Below, piece after piece: positions 16,711-25,734 of a stretch of 64,000 nucleotides of DNA. The notes under the pieces are model-generated. The model did no database searches, had not been told where the DNA came from, and worked only from the letters and a program-made list of their open reading frames with translations. Source of the DNA: Anaerolineales bacterium. GTDB lineage: Bacteria; Chloroflexota; Anaerolineae; 4572-78; J111. Within the stretch, counting starts at the first letter, position 1; each line of letters starts with the position of its first letter. A program made the position numbers and the translations under genes. The stretch spans positions 248,001 to 312,000 of the forward strand of contig JACKAU010000002.1 of the NCBI GenBank assembly GCA_020634855.1. Direction: 5' to 3'.

Positions 16711-18471
16711 TTAGAACAAACCAACCACCTTGCCTGTGTCTAAATCGAGATCGACCTTAGTAAAAGCTGAATTAGAAGCTAAGCCGGGCATTGTGCGCAT
16801 TGTGCCCAACAAAGGATAGATAAACCCGGCGCCGACGCTGGCCCGCACTTCCCGAATGGGCACGGTGAAGCCGGTTGGCCGCCCTTTCAAAGCCGGGTCG
16901 TGCGAAATGCTCAAGTGAGTTTTGGCCATACAAATCGGCAGCTTCCCGAAGCCGGCTTTTTCATAGCCGGCGATTTGTCTTTCGGCTGTTTGTTCGTAAA
17001 TGACCCCCTCCGCCCCATAAATGTCGATCGCTATCTTCTCGATCTTCTGTTTGATCGACCAATCCAGCGGATAGAGAAAGTCAAAGTGGCTTGGCTTCTC
17101 GCAAGCTGCCACCACCGCTTCGGCCAATTCAACGGCGCCATCGCCCCCCTCGGCCCAATGGTCGGCCAGAATGGCTTGTTCGGCCCCAGCCTGCAGCGCC
17201 AATTCTTTAATCAGCTCAATCTCGGCATCAGTATCGGTTGGGAAACGGTTAATGGCGACCACCGCCGGAATGCCAAACCGCTTGACATTCTCGATATGAG
17301 CTTCTAGGTTTTCCACGCCAAGTTCCAACAGTTTCAAATTTTCTTCGGTATAGGCTTTGTCCAGCGGCCGTCCCGGCACCACCCGTGGCCCACCACCATG
17401 CATCTTCAGGGCGCGAACCGTGGCTACAATTACCACTGCATTAGGGATTAGGCCGGAGTAGCGGCATTTAATGTTGAAAAACTTCTCCATACCAATATCA
17501 GCCCCAAAACCCGACTCGGTCACGACATAGTCGGCCAGTTTGAGGGCGATCTGATCGGCCACAATCGAGCTGTTACCATGAGCGATGTTGGCAAATGGGC
17601 CGGCATGGACAAAGGCAGGTTGACCTTCTATGGTTTGCATCAGGTTAGGCATCAGCGCGTCTTTCATCAAAACCGCCACCGCGCCGGCCACTTGCAAATC
17701 CTCAGCCGTTACCGGGTTGCCTTTGCGGTCCAACGCCACCACCATCCGGCCAAATCGCTCCCGCATATCCCGCACGCTAGTCGCCAGCGCCAAAATCGCC
17801 ATAATCTCCGAGGCTACAGTGATATCGAACCCCGACTGGCGCGGAATGCCGTCACCGCTGCCGCCCAACCCCACCACGATATTACGCAACGCCCGGTCGT
17901 TGACATCGACCACCCGGTGCCAACTCACGTTAAAGGGGTCGATATCCAAATGCTTCAGCCCTCGCTCAGCCATTTGTTCGTCGGACATGCGGCTTTCGTG
18001 GTAAATACGCGAGTCGAGGGCCGCGGCCACCAGGTTATGAGCCACACTGATCGCGTGATTATCGCCGGTCAGATGCAGGTTAAAATCTTCCATCGGGATA
18101 ATCTGGCTGTAACCGCCGCCGGCCGCGCCGCCTTTGATACCGAAAGTTGGCCCCATACTCGGCTGGCGGATGCAGGTCATCGACTTTTGGCCAATGCGGC
18201 CCAAGCCCTGAGTCAGTCCGATGGTAGTCGTGGTTTTGCCCTCGCCCAGTGGCGTGGGGGTGATAGCGGTCACATCGATGTATTTACCCTGCGGGCGGGC
18301 GGCAAATTTCTCAAGGACATCCAAGTGGACTTTGGCCTTATACTTGCCGTATAGATCCAGGTCATCGACATTGAGGCCGATACTTTCGGCAATCTCAATG
18401 ATTGGTCTCACTGTCGCGGCTTGAGCAATGTCGATATCGCTGGGGACGGGTTTGATGCGTTTTACGCTCAT
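16711..18471 (-). CDS. fhs: Formate-tetrahydrofolate ligase
   Basis: The 586-residue enzyme joins formate to tetrahydrofolate using ATP, giving 10-formyl-THF for one-carbon metabolism or the methyl branch of acetyl-CoA synthesis. The start at ATG 18471 is chosen because AAAGGAA precedes it; an in-frame codon 54 bp upstream has no such signal. Family motifs are clear: TPTPLGEGKTTTTIGL (P-loop), RQPSMGPTFGIKGGAAGGGY, FANIAHGNSSI and GFGADIGMEKFFNIKCR. The length is slightly above the usual 555-560. The iclR gene upstream, same strand, may regulate it. Confidence 0.97.
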   Translation of the reverse strand: MSVKRIKPVPSDIDIAQAATVRPIIEIAESIGLNVDDLDLYGKYKAKVHLDVLEKFAARPQGKYIDVTAITPTPLGEGKTTTTIGLTQGLGRIGQKSMTCIRQPSMGPTFGIKGGAAGGGYSQIIPMEDFNLHLTGDNHAISVAHNLVAAALDSRIYHESRMSDEQMAERGLKHLDIDPFNVSWHRVVDVNDRALRNIVVGLGGSGDGIPRQSGFDITVASEIMAILALATSVRDMRERFGRMVVALDRKGNPVTAEDLQVAGAVAVLMKDALMPNLMQTIEGQPAFVHAGPFANIAHGNSSIVADQIALKLADYVVTESGFGADIGMEKFFNIKCRYSGLIPNAVVIVATVRALKMHGGGPRVVPGRPLDKAYTEENLKLLELGVENLEAHIENVKRFGIPAVVAINRFPTDTDAEIELIKELALQAGAEQAILADHWAEGGDGAVELAEAVVAACEKPSHFDFLYPLDWSIKQKIEKIAIDIYGAEGVIYEQTAERQIAGYEKAGFGKLPICMAKTHLSISHDPALKGRPTGFTVPIREVRASVGAGFIYPLLGTMRTMPGLASNSAFTKVDLDLDTGKVVGLF

Positions 18472-18501
18472 AATGTTCCTTTCTATGTCAATAAAATTTA
18501 A

Positions 18502-18523
18502 GCCGACAAAAGACATTGTCGGC
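18502..18523 (-). other. Hairpin in the iclR-fhs intergenic leader
   Basis: GCCGACAA (18502-18509) and TTGTCGGC (18516-18523) form an 8-bp stem with a 6-nt loop, 31 bp upstream of the fhs start. On the minus strand it is followed by an AT-rich run. It could act as a weak terminator or attenuator between iclR and fhs. Confidence 0.5.
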
Positions 18524-18564
18524 AAAAGAAACTATTCTTCAGCACCTTAGCTGAGATTTTCACT

Positions 18565-19338
18565 TTACTCGCGATAGCCAAGCTGTTCAGAGATCCGCTG
18601 CGCTGCCGCCATGACCAAATCAATCATTTCAAAGACAACCGTCTGACTCAAGCGAGCGCTGGAACCCCCAACCCCAATCGCGGCCACAACACTGCCGTTA
18701 TGATCTCGAACCGGCGCGCCGACCGCCACAAAGCCGATCTCCAGTTCTTCATTACCAATGGCATAACCTTGCTCGCGAACCTGGGCTAACTCCTGCCGCA
18801 GAGCCGTCATCTCGGTGATGGTGTGGGGAGTGTAGGCGGTGAGCGGCGCGGTCAGCACACTATCCAGCCGGGCTGGGGGCAAATGAGCCAGTAAGACTTT
18901 ACCGGTGGAGGTGGCATGCAGCGGCCAGCGGGTGCCAATATAGCGAGCCACGCCCACCACATAACTACCGGAAATTTCATCCAACGTAAGCGACTGCTCG
19001 CCTGACAACATTTCAATGGTCACGGTTTCTTTGGTCCGCTGGGCCAAAGCTTCCAATTCGGGGCGGCTGGCTTTGGGCAGGCTGTTGGCTCGGATGGCCC
19101 GCCCACCCAGAGCAATTGCCTCCGGGCCGAGCCGGTACGCATCTGACTCGGATGTACGGGTAATCAGCCCTTCGCTCTCTAACGCCGTTAACAAGCGAAA
19201 CGTCGTGGTCTTATTGAGATCGACGGCTTGGGCTAACTCAACCAGATTGAGTTCAGGTTTTTCGTCGGTAAACGATTTAAGCAGCGCCAAAGCCCGCATG
19301 ACTGCCTGGGTTCCAGGATAAGGTTCGTTAATTGACAC
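18565..19338 (-). CDS. IclR-family transcriptional regulator
   Basis: The 257-residue protein starts at GTG 19338. The N-terminal winged helix (about 9-70) is visible: VMRALALLKSFTDEKPELNL, then LNKTTTFRLLTALESEGLI. The C-terminal IclR effector domain (about 80-250) includes PLHATSTGKVLLAHLP and the ligand-loop region GFVAVGAPVRDHNGSVVAAI. IclR proteins sense small organic acids. The next gene on the same strand is fhs, 93 bp away, suggesting a link to one-carbon metabolism, but this is inference. A 19-bp palindrome overlaps its promoter. Confidence 0.93.
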   Translation of the reverse strand: MSINEPYPGTQAVMRALALLKSFTDEKPELNLVELAQAVDLNKTTTFRLLTALESEGLITRTSESDAYRLGPEAIALGGRAIRANSLPKASRPELEALAQRTKETVTIEMLSGEQSLTLDEISGSYVVGVARYIGTRWPLHATSTGKVLLAHLPPARLDSVLTAPLTAYTPHTITEMTALRQELAQVREQGYAIGNEELEIGFVAVGAPVRDHNGSVVAAIGVGGSSARLSQTVVFEMIDLVMAAAQRISEQLGYRE

Positions 19339-19369
19339 GGTACAATGTCACTCAAAAATATTAAAATGA

Positions 19370-19418
19370 TGTTTCACAATATGAAACAATTATATATCAT
19401 TAATGAAAAAGATGTCAA
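19370..19418 (-). promoter_or_regulatory. iclR promoter and candidate operator
   Basis: On the minus strand TTGACA (19418-19413) is 18 bp from TATAAT (19394-19389). The palindrome TGTTTCA-CAATA-TGAAACA (19370-19388) begins right after the -10 box. Its size and position fit autorepression by the IclR protein. Confidence 0.7.
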
Positions 19419-19508
19419 ATCTAATAAATACCCTTGCCAAAATTGTTGACATAAGCTATTATTAGGGTGACATAAAAGTTTTACATAATATCGGCGGGGA
19501 GATATTAT

Positions 19509-20807
19509 ATGCGGTATATAAAGAATATACGGCTGTGGTTAGCAGCCTTACTGTTGCTCATGCTTTTAACCGGCTGTGAACTTCTGCGGAGCGATGACGG
19601 TGCGGGGGATATTACCTCCTCGGTAAATGAACCTAAGGCGGCTACCGGGACGCCACCAATTGGTGACGCATTCCCTTTGGAGCAAGCCCCGGACACCGGC
19701 GGCGTAATTTATTTTCAGCCGTCAAATCCGCAGTTGATGACCGGCAGCACCATGACCATCGACATTTTTGTTGCGAATGTGGAGAACATGAATGGGGCTG
19801 ATATTCAGATTAACTTTAATCCGACCATTATTCAGCTCGATGATGCTGTTTCAAACCAAGAAGGCGTTCAGATTCAACCAGGGAATTTCCTTGCCCCTGA
19901 TTTTATCGCCGAAAATGAAGTCAATAATCAAACAGGGGCCATCAGCTACATTGTCATTCAAATACCCCCTACACCGCCGGTTAGCGGTACAGGACTTATG
20001 GCCACGCTGATCGTTAGAGGTGTAAATGAAGGTACCAGCGATTTAACTTTTACCTCCGTCCTGCTCACTAACAGCAATATCGAACAAATACCGGTCACAT
20101 CACAAAACGGACAAATCATCGTTGGTCCATCTACAGGCGAGCCTACCGACACACCCACAGCCACTACCACGCCGGTCGATGGCGCAACCGCCACGCCAAC
20201 GTTCACAGCAACCATCACTCCAACCATTACTCCATCGGTTACGATAACGGCGACTGCCACCATCACTCCGACCATAGAACCGACCGCCACGCCCACCTTT
20301 ACACCATCACCGCCCCCACCTCCCACCGCTACCCCCCTACCCACAGAGCCGCCCAAGCCGCAGGTCAAAATCCCACGGGATGCCACCTTCGGAATTTGTT
20401 ATTGGGTCAAGGGTAACGACACGATTCACAGCATCGCCAGAAAGTATAATACAACGCCCCAAGCTATCAACATCGCCAACGATCTATTCCCACCAAACCA
20501 TACCTTCCAAAATCAGGTCCTCTTTATTCCATTCTGGCTGGGGAACGGTCCGAACGTCTATGAAACTGTCTCAGACGAGGTTACGCTGAAATGGCTGGCC
20601 GAAGAATGTAATATCACCGTTGAAGACCTACTGGCGGCCAACAACCTGCCGGCCGGGTTTGATCCGCCCAAGGGATTTCCGCTTATTATTCCGATCCCGC
20701 CTTTCCCACCCCCTTCAAGATTTAGATATCCCATTGGGCCTTTGCCCATCGTGCCGCCCGGCTGCTGTGGCGGGCCACCTGATGTGAATTTTGTTGAACG
20801 AAAATAG
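19509..20807 (+). CDS. Lipoprotein with cohesin-like domain and two LysM domains
   Basis: The 432-residue protein has a lipobox LLTGC (Cys23). Residues about 65-205 look like a cohesin-type beta sandwich (IDIFVANVENMNGADIQINF). A Thr/Pro-rich linker follows (about 210-285), then LysM-like repeats: VKGNDTIHSIARKYNTTPQA and a second, diverged one around TLKWLAEECNITVEDLLAAN. Cohesins bind dockerins and LysM binds peptidoglycan or chitin, so it may tether a surface partner near the wall. GGGGAG precedes the ATG. It is divergent from iclR. The cohesin assignment is less certain than LysM. Confidence 0.8.
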   Translation: MRYIKNIRLWLAALLLLMLLTGCELLRSDDGAGDITSSVNEPKAATGTPPIGDAFPLEQAPDTGGVIYFQPSNPQLMTGSTMTIDIFVANVENMNGADIQINFNPTIIQLDDAVSNQEGVQIQPGNFLAPDFIAENEVNNQTGAISYIVIQIPPTPPVSGTGLMATLIVRGVNEGTSDLTFTSVLLTNSNIEQIPVTSQNGQIIVGPSTGEPTDTPTATTTPVDGATATPTFTATITPTITPSVTITATATITPTIEPTATPTFTPSPPPPPTATPLPTEPPKPQVKIPRDATFGICYWVKGNDTIHSIARKYNTTPQAINIANDLFPPNHTFQNQVLFIPFWLGNGPNVYETVSDEVTLKWLAEECNITVEDLLAANNLPAGFDPPKGFPLIIPIPPFPPPSRFRYPIGPLPIVPPGCCGGPPDVNFVERK

Positions 20808-20882
20808 TTTGGCCAAGAGGCAGCTAATTAACAAATCTGTCAGCGCTTTCATTTCTTCATCGACCAATGGCGGAGATTCGCA

Positions 20883-21755
20883 ATGACCATAAATGAACGA
20901 AACGAGCCGGCGGCTCCAATTCAACTGACCATTGACCACGTCACAATTGCCGGATCGACGCTGGCTACACTGGAAGCCGGCTTTGCGGCTATCGGGCTGA
21001 CGACCGATTACGGTGGGCCTCACTCTAACGGCGTGACCCACATGTCGCTGCTGGGGTTTGACGATGGCTCTTACATCGAACTCATTTCATCAATGCAGCC
21101 GGGGCAAAAAGACAACGTTTTCTGGGGCGAGCACATTGCCGGCGACGGCGGGCCGTGCGCCTGGGCGGTATATGTGGAGGACGTCGCCGCCGAGGCGGAT
21201 CGGATGCGGCGTTTGGGTATAACTGTCAACGGCCCTAACTACTACAATCGCCGCCGCCCTGATGGGCAATTGGTCGAGTGGGATTTGGCTTTTTTGGGCG
21301 ATAAGGGCGCCGGGGCCACCATTCCATTTATCATCAAAGATATTACCCCACGCTCGCTGCGGGTCCAGCCGTCTGCCGCTGTCGCCGGCAGCGTGTTAAC
21401 CGGCATCGGTCAAGTCGTGTTAGGGGTCGAAAGTCTACCCGAAGCCATTGCCCTATTCCAGCGTCTATACTACTGGGCCGAGCCGCAGGTAGCGGACGAT
21501 GCCAATTTTGGGGCCAAACTGGCCCATTTCCCGGAAAGCCAGGTCACACTGGCCGCACCGCTAACGGGCGACGACTGGCTGGCTGCGCGGTTGGCTCGGT
21601 TTGGCGAGTCGCCCTGCGCCTTCCTAATAAATACAACCAACTTTGAGGCCGTGCAGCAGCTTAACCTGCTGCCGCCAGTCGATTGGTTTGGCCGACCGGC
21701 CGCCTGGTTCGATCCGGCCAAATTGAACGGAACCCGGCTGGGTTTGATCGGTTAG
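20883..21755 (+). CDS. Glyoxalase-like (VOC superfamily) protein
   Basis: The 290-residue protein opens with IDHVTIAGSTLATLEAGFAA, the beta-alpha start of a VOC module, followed by the loop GFDDGSYIELIS. The second half (GIGQVVLGVESLPEAIALFQ) repeats the pattern. This layout matches the Glyoxalase_3-like group, often annotated as VOC family proteins of unknown substrate. GGAG lies 7 bp before the ATG. Metal ligands are plausible (His in IDHV, Glu in YIEL), but catalysis is unproven. Confidence 0.82.
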   Translation: MTINERNEPAAPIQLTIDHVTIAGSTLATLEAGFAAIGLTTDYGGPHSNGVTHMSLLGFDDGSYIELISSMQPGQKDNVFWGEHIAGDGGPCAWAVYVEDVAAEADRMRRLGITVNGPNYYNRRRPDGQLVEWDLAFLGDKGAGATIPFIIKDITPRSLRVQPSAAVAGSVLTGIGQVVLGVESLPEAIALFQRLYYWAEPQVADDANFGAKLAHFPESQVTLAAPLTGDDWLAARLARFGESPCAFLINTTNFEAVQQLNLLPPVDWFGRPAAWFDPAKLNGTRLGLIG

Positions 21756-21822
21756 GGCAGTCGGCGACTGGTCTCCATTGAGACAAAAGCGCGTAAATTA
21801 ACATCGCTCCGGCAGAATAAAC

Positions 21823-22554
21823 GTGAACGATCAAAAAACCCCGCGTCAAAAACCCAAGGACAGTGAGCAGAAAAGTAGACGGTTAGGGCCGGAAGAATGG
21901 GTAGCCATCGCCGGCTTGGTCTGTTTGACCATTTTCGCCGGGATCATCCTGTTTCTATTTATTCCACTGCTCACCCATAAACCCCTGACCGCCGCTCTGC
22001 CGCCGGCGATCATTGAAGCGGCCGCCACCCGAGGCTTTGTGTTACCGCCCACCTGGACGCCCGCGCCGACCGAGGTCGTTATCGCCACCGGGCTACCCAC
22101 CCCGGTCTACGATGGTTCGGCGCCGACCCGAATGTACACCCCGCGCCCGACCTCGCTGCCGGGATTACCCCTGGTCTTTAATCCGCAGCGCCTGGCCACC
22201 ATTGACGTGATCGATTTAGCTCGAATATTGCAGGGCGAATCGCCCGGCGATAAAGAGGCCGCCTACTATGTCGGCTGGGTGGCTAAAAACCGCCTGCTCC
22301 ACCCTTACTATGGCGATACGTTTGCGCACGTATCAAGCGGTTTTTTCGGCTACCGGGCCGATATCCAACCGAGCGAGGATTTTTTAGAGATCGCCCGCCG
22401 GGTGATTAGAGCCCCCCACGATCCCACCGGCGGCTGTCTGTATGCCCTCTCCCGCACCGACATTACCAATTTGGGCGTACCCGCCAGCCGGGCCGATGTC
22501 CACATTGGCGAGTGGTTTTTCTTTAGAACCTGGCCGGTAGGGGGGTACTACTAG
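21823..22554 (+). CDS. Membrane-anchored SleB-like cell wall hydrolase
   Basis: The 243-residue protein starts at GTG 21823 with no strong ribosome site. A cytosolic basic segment of about 25 residues leads to one helix (about 28-48), then a Pro/Thr-rich stretch and a C-terminal domain (about 130-240) with LARILQGESPGDKEAAYYVG and VAKNRLL. The Glu in QGES matches the catalytic Glu of SleB/CwlJ (Hydrolase_2) enzymes, which cut peptidoglycan. Homology is distant, so a degenerate or differently specialised hydrolase is possible. It lies 67 bp after the glyoxalase-like gene. Confidence 0.65.
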   Translation: MNDQKTPRQKPKDSEQKSRRLGPEEWVAIAGLVCLTIFAGIILFLFIPLLTHKPLTAALPPAIIEAAATRGFVLPPTWTPAPTEVVIATGLPTPVYDGSAPTRMYTPRPTSLPGLPLVFNPQRLATIDVIDLARILQGESPGDKEAAYYVGWVAKNRLLHPYYGDTFAHVSSGFFGYRADIQPSEDFLEIARRVIRAPHDPTGGCLYALSRTDITNLGVPASRADVHIGEWFFFRTWPVGGYY

Positions 22555-22559
22555 TCGGT

Positions 22560-24227
22560 TTACAGCCCGCCGCCGGAGCGGATAATCGAGATAATTAGCC
22601 AGAGGGCCAGGAAACACATCACCGCAAAGCTACTGATGATAATCCAAGTCAACAGCCCCCATGGCCAGGTCAAATTGAGCGTGGGAATCAACAACGCCAA
22701 CGCCATAATAAAGGCGGCCAGCAACAGCGATAAAATCACTCGGTTGGCAATATCATCCAGGCGGTGAACCGTTTTGTCGATCTCGGGAATGTGCAGCTTT
22801 AGGCCAACTTCGCCCCGTTCCACTTGGGTCAGAATACGGTTGGTTTGGCGCGGTAAGTCGGTCACCAGATCGTTCCAGCCGGTCAGGTTGCGCCAGACAT
22901 CCGGTCCCCACTCCGTTGGCAGCCACATCCGGCGTAGAAATTTTTTGACATACGGCTGCGATACGGCAAAAATATCGAAATCAGGAGCCAACTTTTTGCC
23001 GACGCCCTCCATCATCACAAACGTCTTCGCCAGCAGCCACAAATCATTGGGCAGGCGTAAATTGTAGCTGTAGATGATCGGCCTTAAATCGTCCAAGACT
23101 TCCTGCACCCGCACCTCACTCAGCGGCAAGCCGTTATACTTCATCAACAATCGCCTAAGGTCGCGCTGCAGCGGCCGTCGTTCCAAATTAACGTCAGCCA
23201 CGCCCATGCGTATTAACTGATCGACGAGGCCTTCGACATCCATCTGGACAGCCATAATATAAAGCCGGATCAGAGCCGCCCGGTCGCTGACTTGCAGTAA
23301 TCCCACCGTGCCAAAATCGATCAGGCCGATGACCTCGCCCGGCAGGACTAAAATGTTGCCGGGATGCGGGTCGGCGTGAAAATAGCCGTCTTCGAGCACC
23401 TCTTTGATGATGAGGCGGGCGCAGTGCAGCGCCAGATGATCGCGGTTATAGCCGGCCGCTTCGATAGCATCGATATCATCAATCTTAAGCCCGTTGATCC
23501 GCTCCTGCACCAGCACTCGGCCGGTGGTATAATCCCACCATATCCGAGGGACATACAAATGTTGCTCATTGGCAAAGTTGGCGCGAAAACGCTCGGCATT
23601 GCGCCCTTCACGGCGGTAATCCAATTCGGCCCTCAGAAAAACCGAAAAGTCTTCCACGATTTCCAGTAAATCGCGGCCAAAGGTCGTCCGTTCTTCACCC
23701 AGCCGAGCCAAATCATACAGAATATCCAGGTCAAGGTTGATCGTTTTTAGAATGTTGGGGCGCTGCACCTTGACCACCACCTCCCGCCCGTCGGGCAGCG
23801 TGGCGGCGTGAACCTGAGCCAGCGACGCCGCGGCCATCGGCGTCGGGTCGATACATTTAAAGAGCCGCTCAACCGGTCCGCCCAATTCCTCCTCAATCCG
23901 GGCTTTAATCAATTCCCAGGGAGCCGGCGGTACCTGATCTTGCAGCCGGCTCAACTCCACAATGTAGGCCGGCGGCAAGAAATCGGGACGGGTGCTCAAA
24001 ATCTGGCCAAGCTTAACAAAAGTTGGACCCAGTTCCTCCAAGGCCAATCGCACGTGTTGAGCCGGGGTAATTTCCGCTTCGTCAGGCTGCTCCTTGCGAA
24101 ACAACCACCACGGCAGCCCCAAATGCCGGTCGAGGCCAACCTGGGCCAGGAGCGCCCCGAAGCCATGACCGACCAGAACCTCGGCAATTTGGCGATAGCG
24201 GTTAAGATGGCGTGTGGTTAGGGGCAT
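22560..24227 (-). CDS. ABC1/UbiB-family atypical kinase-like protein
   Basis: The 555-residue start at ATG 24227 is preferred over a TTG 12 bp upstream. The UbiB fold is clear: the KxGQ motif FVKLGQILSTRPDFLP (about 90-105), the Ala-rich loop AAASLAQVHAATL, the lysine strand VVVKVQRP, the catalytic loop HADPHPGNILV and the metal motif LIDFGTVGLL. Two C-terminal helices (about 495-545) anchor it in the membrane. UbiB/COQ8 proteins are ATPases that support quinone biosynthesis or lipid handling. It converges with the SleB-like gene and precedes an aldo/keto reductase on the same strand. Confidence 0.93.
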   Translation of the reverse strand: MPLTTRHLNRYRQIAEVLVGHGFGALLAQVGLDRHLGLPWWLFRKEQPDEAEITPAQHVRLALEELGPTFVKLGQILSTRPDFLPPAYIVELSRLQDQVPPAPWELIKARIEEELGGPVERLFKCIDPTPMAAASLAQVHAATLPDGREVVVKVQRPNILKTINLDLDILYDLARLGEERTTFGRDLLEIVEDFSVFLRAELDYRREGRNAERFRANFANEQHLYVPRIWWDYTTGRVLVQERINGLKIDDIDAIEAAGYNRDHLALHCARLIIKEVLEDGYFHADPHPGNILVLPGEVIGLIDFGTVGLLQVSDRAALIRLYIMAVQMDVEGLVDQLIRMGVADVNLERRPLQRDLRRLLMKYNGLPLSEVRVQEVLDDLRPIIYSYNLRLPNDLWLLAKTFVMMEGVGKKLAPDFDIFAVSQPYVKKFLRRMWLPTEWGPDVWRNLTGWNDLVTDLPRQTNRILTQVERGEVGLKLHIPEIDKTVHRLDDIANRVILSLLLAAFIMALALLIPTLNLTWPWGLLTWIIISSFAVMCFLALWLIISIIRSGGGL

Positions 24228-24250
24228 GAGGATTACCAATTAGAAGGAGG

Positions 24251-24295
24251 AAATTAGAAAATAGAAATCTACTTCCAATTTCTATTTTCTAATTT
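24251..24295. repeat. AT-rich 18-bp inverted repeat
   Basis: AAATTAGAAAATAGAAAT (24251-24268) is perfectly repeated in inverse form at 24278-24295 with a 9-nt loop. Further partial copies of the TTTCTATTT unit follow to 24310. It lies between the aldo/keto reductase start region and the UbiB gene and could act as an RNA hairpin or a slipped-strand repeat. Confidence 0.65.
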
Positions 24296-24324
24296 CTATT
24301 TCTATTTTTCCCTTCTAATTTTCG

Positions 24325-25308
24325 CTACCAGCGCTGGTGAACTTGCGCTTTAATTTTATCGGCGTAGATGGCCTCGATCTGCGCCATCGTCTCATCATCG
24401 AGAGCGGGTAAATTGGCCGCGCCGATATTGTCGGTGGCCTGCTGGGGATTTTTCGCCCCCGGAATGACGCAGCTAACAGCATCGAACATTAATATCCAGC
24501 GCAGCGCGAACTGAGCCATGGTTGCGCCGGCCGGTACCAGCGGGCGTATCTGTTCGACTGCGGCCAACGCCGTGTCGAAATTGACCCCGGAAAACGTTTC
24601 ACCCACGTCGAACGCTTCACCGTGCCGGTTGAAATGGCGGTGATCATCTTCAGCAAAGGTGGACTGGCGGCTCATCTTGCCAGTTAGAAGACCGCTGGCT
24701 AACGGCACCCGCGCCAAAATAGCGACCTCCTGTTGTCGGGCCAACTCAAAAAAGAGTTCGCTGGGCCGGTGGCGAAACATATTGAAGATAATCTGGACGC
24801 TCTGGACGTTAGGGTATTGGATGGCTTTGATCGCTTCTTCCACCTTTTCAACGCTAACGCCATAGTACTGTAGTTTGCCGGCCTGGACCAAATCGTCCAA
24901 AATGCCAAACACCTCCGGCATGTAGAAAACCTCGGTCGGCGGGCAGTGAAGCTGAACCAAATCCAGGGCCTCGACCTGTAAATTTTTCAGACTACGTTCA
25001 ACAAAAGCGGTTAGGTTTTCGCGTGTAAAACCGGCAGCCACGTGCGGGTCGAGCCGCCGCCCGGCTTTGGTTGTCACATACACCCGCTCCGAGCGCTCTT
25101 TGAGCACTTTAGCGATCAGTTGTTCACTGCGACCGTCGCCGTAGACATCGGCGGTGTCAATCAGATTGACCCCCTGGTCAAGCGATGCCCGCAGCGCATC
25201 GAGCGCGTCAGCCTCGCTCACGTGGCCCCAACTGCCGCCAATAGCCCAGGCCCCAAAACCGATTTCTGAGACCTGCCAGCCGGTTCGGCCAAATTTTCGA
25301 TAGTTCAA
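24325..25308 (-). CDS. Aldo/keto reductase
   Basis: The 327-residue NADPH-dependent oxidoreductase starts at TTG 25308, with GGAGG 6-7 bp upstream. The catalytic tetrad is complete: Asp51 (LIDTADVYG), Tyr56, Lys81 (VTTKAG) and His121 (LVQLHCPP). The C-terminal cofactor region includes SCVIPGAKNPQQ. It resembles the YajO/Tas-type aldo/keto reductases that reduce aldehydes or ketones. Tetranucleotide repeats lie about 60-125 bp upstream of its start. Confidence 0.94.
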   Translation of the reverse strand: MNYRKFGRTGWQVSEIGFGAWAIGGSWGHVSEADALDALRASLDQGVNLIDTADVYGDGRSEQLIAKVLKERSERVYVTTKAGRRLDPHVAAGFTRENLTAFVERSLKNLQVEALDLVQLHCPPTEVFYMPEVFGILDDLVQAGKLQYYGVSVEKVEEAIKAIQYPNVQSVQIIFNMFRHRPSELFFELARQQEVAILARVPLASGLLTGKMSRQSTFAEDDHRHFNRHGEAFDVGETFSGVNFDTALAAVEQIRPLVPAGATMAQFALRWILMFDAVSCVIPGAKNPQQATDNIGAANLPALDDETMAQIEAIYADKIKAQVHQRW

Positions 25309-25364
25309 CAGAATCCTCCGTAAAATAGTTTGATGGTTGGATAGTTTGGTAGTTAGGTAGGTGG

Positions 25365-25431
25365 ATGAATGAATGAATGAATGAATGAATGAATGAATGA
25401 ATGGCTAGTTGGTTGGTTGGTTGGTTGGTTG
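25365..25431. repeat. Tetranucleotide microsatellites (ATGA)9 and (GTTG)6
   Basis: Nine exact ATGA units (25365-25400) are followed, after a 7-nt gap, by six exact GTTG units (25408-25431). They lie in the upstream region of the minus-strand aldo/keto reductase. Such tracts mutate by slippage and can alter promoter spacing. Perfect repetition suggests recent expansion. Confidence 0.9.
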
Positions 25432-25534
25432 GTACGCATCGACTATCCAAGTATAGTTTGAGAAAACAAACGTGAATAGCAGCTATTATACTGTAAAGCA
25501 CAATTCCGAAAAAAGCCGACGGTACTCCCCAATC

Positions 25535-25570
25535 GAGTTCATAGAGTTTATGGAGTTTATAGAGTTCGTG
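25535..25570. repeat. Four tandem 9-bp units
   Basis: The units GAGTTCATA, GAGTTTATG, GAGTTTATA and GAGTTCGTG follow each other without gaps. This low-complexity tract has no coding role that can be seen. Confidence 0.75.
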
Positions 25571-25686
25571 AGTTTTCAGTTTAATAATACATCTTGCCCC
25601 TAAAATGAGGTTTATCACTAGACATTAACTCCTTAAACTCCCCTAACTCCAAAAACCCCCTTCATTTTCTGCGATTCTTCAAGTAA

Positions 25687-25695
25687 TGTTATAAT
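25687..25695 (+). promoter_or_regulatory. Extended -10 promoter of the RHH-ybaK-mutS unit
   Basis: TGTTATAAT (25687-25695) is an extended -10 element with a perfect TATAAT, 40 bp before the ATG of the small RHH gene. No good -35 box is present, as expected for extended -10 promoters. Identical TGTTATAAT elements occur at 31567 and 38186. Confidence 0.6.
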
Positions 25696-25734
25696 GAACG
25701 GCCAGATCAATTTAGAAACATTAGGTGAGGAACG

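Larger units (their letters stand above)
25309..25686. other. Intergenic region with simple repeats
   Basis: About 380 bp without a believable gene. It carries the tetranucleotide tracts at 25365-25431 and four 9-bp units of the form GAGTTYRTR at 25535-25570, followed by several CTCC-rich segments. Apparent short frames here are translated repeats. Confidence 0.7.

Noticed and set aside
25365..25431. CRISPR-like array
   Set aside because: The repeats are 4 bp long without spacers, a plain microsatellite.
25208..25618. Minus-strand frame of 136 codons over the tetranucleotide tracts
   Set aside because: It encodes repeats such as SFIH units produced by the microsatellite and overlaps the aldo/keto reductase in a wrong frame.
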